DNA of 42,262 nt from an uncultured Flavobacteriales bacterium (GTDB lineage: Bacteria > Bacteroidota > Bacteroidia > Flavobacteriales > BACL11), in NCBI GenBank assembly GCA_905181635.1, contig CAJIYM010000007.1, forward strand, positions 1 through 42,262, given 5' to 3'. A program made the position numbers and the translations under genes. The notes below the pieces were generated by a model, which saw only the letters and a program-made list of their open reading frames with translations, had not been told where the DNA came from and did no database searches. Of this stretch, positions 40,603 through 42,262 are shown in pieces (positions within the stretch are counted from its first letter, which is position 1; each line of letters opens with the position of its first letter).

Positions 40603-41061
40603 ATGTTGCTTGATATTTTACGTCTTTTCTTATGGAGTATGTCGCCTTTAGGTGAGGCGAAAATTGCTATTCCTCATGCAATAGAAACATCTGAAATTCA
40701 GATTTTTTGGATTTTTATAATTGGGCTTACGGGTAATTTATTAGTATTCCCATTTTTTCATAAATTAATAGAGTTTTCTAATAAGCACTTTAAAAATAAT
40801 CCATTATACATTAAGATGGTACTTTATTTTTCTAAAAGGGCTAAAACAAAAACAAAGGATATAATCCAAAAATATGGTGTTTGGGGGCTAATGATATTCG
40901 TTATGATACCTATTCCAGTAACTGGGGCATATATAGGAACTATTGCAGCATATGTTTTTCGTATTAGTTATAGAAAATCACTTACTGCTATTAGCTGTGG
41001 TATAGTTCTTTCTTCTATTATTGTAATCTTTGGTTGGCCATTGTTTATCTCATTATTTTAA
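40603..41061 (+). CDS. COG2426/small multidrug export-like membrane protein
   Basis: A 152-residue membrane protein of the COG2426 (Sm_multidrug_ex) family, with about four hydrophobic segments (residues about 2-15, 30-50, 90-120 and 128-150). Family marks are SMSPLGEAKIAIPHAI near the start and FVMIPIPVTGAYIGTIAAYVF near residue 105-125, each followed by a short basic loop (RISYRKS). The name reflects old annotation; a real drug-export activity is not established for most members. It has its own promoter and a direct repeat upstream. The gap to gpmI is 47 bp. Confidence 0.83.
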   Translation: MLLDILRLFLWSMSPLGEAKIAIPHAIETSEIQIFWIFIIGLTGNLLVFPFFHKLIEFSNKHFKNNPLYIKMVLYFSKRAKTKTKDIIQKYGVWGLMIFVMIPIPVTGAYIGTIAAYVFRISYRKSLTAISCGIVLSSIIVIFGWPLFISLF

Positions 41062-41093
41062 GTTATTTAGTTCAATAATCTTCGACTAAATTT

Positions 41094-41101
41094 TATATTT
41101 G
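41094..41101 (+). promoter_or_regulatory. -7 box of gpmI
   Basis: TATATTTG followed by C is a full match to the consensus, ending seven nucleotides before the gpmI ATG at 41109. The 5' leader would be very short or absent. Confidence 0.55.
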
Positions 41102-41108
41102 CACTGAT

Positions 41109-42262
41109 ATGAAAGGTAAGAAAACGGTACTTATTATTTTGGATGGATGGGGGCATGGCGATAAAACCAAGTCGGATACAATATATAATGCAAAAACACC
41201 TTTTATTGATTCGTTATATAATAATTATCCTAATTGTGAATTAAAAACCTTTGGAGAACACGTTGGATTGCCTAAAGGTCAAATGGGTAATTCGGAAGTA
41301 GGACATTTAAATATTGGTGCAGGTAGAATTGTGTATCAGGATTTGGCAAAAATTAATATTGCTTGTGAGGATAATTCCATTGCTGAAATGGAAAATTTAA
41401 AATCTTCTTTTACATATGCAAAACAGAATAATAAAGTATTGCATTTAATTGGTTTAGTTTCTGATGGTGGAATTCATTCTCATCAAAATCATTTATATAA
41501 ATTATGTGAGCTAGCTAATAATGCAGGAATTGAAAAAGTATTTGTTCATGCTTTTACTGATGGTAGAGATAGTGATCCAAAAAGTGGAAAAGGATTTATT
41601 AAGCAGTTGCAACAGAATTTATTTGGAGCTAGAATTGCTTCAATTTGTGGTAGGTATTACGCAATGGATAGAGATAAAAGATGGGAGCGCATAAAATTGG
41701 CTTATGATTTACTTACAAAAGGAAAGGGAGAGGCCTCTCAAAATCTTACTGAAAGCATCCAAAATTCTTACAATAATGGGATTACAGATGAATTTATAAA
41801 ACCAATTATTAGTGTAGACGAAAACAGAAATCCGATTGTAAAAATACAGGAAGATGACGCAGTAATTTGTTTTAATTTCAGAACAGATAGATGTAGGGAG
41901 ATTACAACTGTACTTACCCAAACCAATATGCCAGATTTTAAAATGAGCACACTAAATCTGCACTTTACGACTCTAACAAATTACGATTCTTCTTACCAAA
42001 AGGTGAATGTAATTTATGATAAAGCTAATATTACAAATACTCTCGGAGAGGTTTTAGAACAAAACAATAAAACGCAAATCAGAATTTCAGAAACTGAGAA
42101 ATATCCTCATGTTACTTTCTTCTTTTCAGGAGGTAGAGAAAAAGAATTTATTGGAGAAAAACGACTAATGATCAATTCACCAAAAGTGGCAACTTATGAT
42201 TTGCAACCTCAAATGAGCGCCCATGAAGTTACAGAAACTATAGTTGTAGAACTAGAAAAAGG
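41109..42262 (+). CDS. gpmI: 2,3-bisphosphoglycerate-independent phosphoglycerate mutase, 5' part
   Basis: The first 384 codons of a gene that runs off the right edge; the full protein is usually about 510 residues. It interconverts 3- and 2-phosphoglycerate in glycolysis with two metal ions. LIILDGWGHGD (Asp12) and GLPKGQMGNSEVGHLNIGAGR, with the phosphorylated Ser62, are the alkaline-phosphatase-like core. LIGLVSDGGIHSHQNHL, AFTDGRDSDPKSG, RYYAMDRDKRWER and ICFNFRTDRCREIT are the family blocks of the transferase domain in order. FFFSGGREKEF begins the return to the phosphatase domain. No frameshift is visible. Confidence 0.95.
   Translation, partial: MKGKKTVLIILDGWGHGDKTKSDTIYNAKTPFIDSLYNNYPNCELKTFGEHVGLPKGQMGNSEVGHLNIGAGRIVYQDLAKINIACEDNSIAEMENLKSSFTYAKQNNKVLHLIGLVSDGGIHSHQNHLYKLCELANNAGIEKVFVHAFTDGRDSDPKSGKGFIKQLQQNLFGARIASICGRYYAMDRDKRWERIKLAYDLLTKGKGEASQNLTESIQNSYNNGITDEFIKPIISVDENRNPIVKIQEDDAVICFNFRTDRCREITTVLTQTNMPDFKMSTLNLHFTTLTNYDSSYQKVNVIYDKANITNTLGEVLEQNNKTQIRISETEKYPHVTFFFSGGREKEFIGEKRLMINSPKVATYDLQPQMSAHEVTETIVVELEK

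Overview
The window is an AT-rich bacterial chromosome segment, roughly one third G+C by eye, packed with genes on both strands. It almost certainly comes from a member of the Bacteroidota, most likely a Flavobacteriales-type bacterium. Three things point there. First, it carries lineage-typical families: DUF4271, DUF3098, DUF3109, the fused DAHP synthase/chorismate mutase, and single-chain GlyRS. Second, gene neighbourhoods such as DUF4271-hemD-rnpA-yidD-S41 peptidase and ftsX-DUF3098-uppP-truB-queA look characteristic. Third, many genes are preceded by a TAnnTTTG box, the Bacteroidota -7 promoter element. No tRNA, rRNA, CRISPR, prophage or insertion sequence was seen.

Layout. 1-2.8 kb: 3' end of gltX, folB, convergent glyQS and a DUF3109 gene. 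2.8-4.8 kb: DUF805 and DUF3817 membrane proteins and a glutaryl-CoA-type acyl-CoA dehydrogenase. 4.9-9.8 kb: DUF4271, hemD, rnpA, yidD, an S41 protease and an O-antigen-ligase-like protein. 9.8-15.8 kb: tdk-alr on the minus strand, then a YfiM-like gene, rsmI, DAHP synthase/chorismate mutase and recJ. 15.9-26.1 kb: mostly minus-strand housekeeping genes (OsmC, dnaG, polyprenyl synthase, rlmN, ispD, queA, truB, uppP, DUF3098, ftsX) plus a plus-strand amidohydrolase. 26.2-30.3 kb: leuS, a Coq4-like membrane protein and a UbiA-like protein.

30.4-39.5 kb is the main accessory-type feature, a ten-gene tryptophan/kynurenine degradation cluster: kynA, SDR, aldehyde dehydrogenase, GNAT, RidA-type deaminase, 3-hydroxyanthranilate dioxygenase, ACMS decarboxylase, kynurenine formamidase, kynU and kmo. 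Together they can take tryptophan through kynurenine, 3-hydroxykynurenine, 3-hydroxyanthranilate, ACMS and 2-aminomuconate semialdehyde to 2-aminomuconate and its deaminated product. The enzymes after that are not in the window. 39.5-42.3 kb holds a 298-bp noncoding stretch, a lipoprotein-type class I glutamine amidotransferase, a COG2426 membrane protein and the start of gpmI.

The observations most worth following are these. (1) Six separate single-base insertions lie in 653 bp (33331-33983), breaking the aldehyde dehydrogenase twice and the GNAT gene four times while all flanking genes are intact. (2) A Coq4-like protein with an exact HDxxHx11E metal motif sits beside a UbiA-like protein that has lost its first Asp-rich motif, in a lineage expected to make menaquinone rather than ubiquinone. 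(3) Several TAnnTTTG boxes lie only 4 nt before start codons, often as face-to-face divergent promoters, which predicts leaderless mRNAs.
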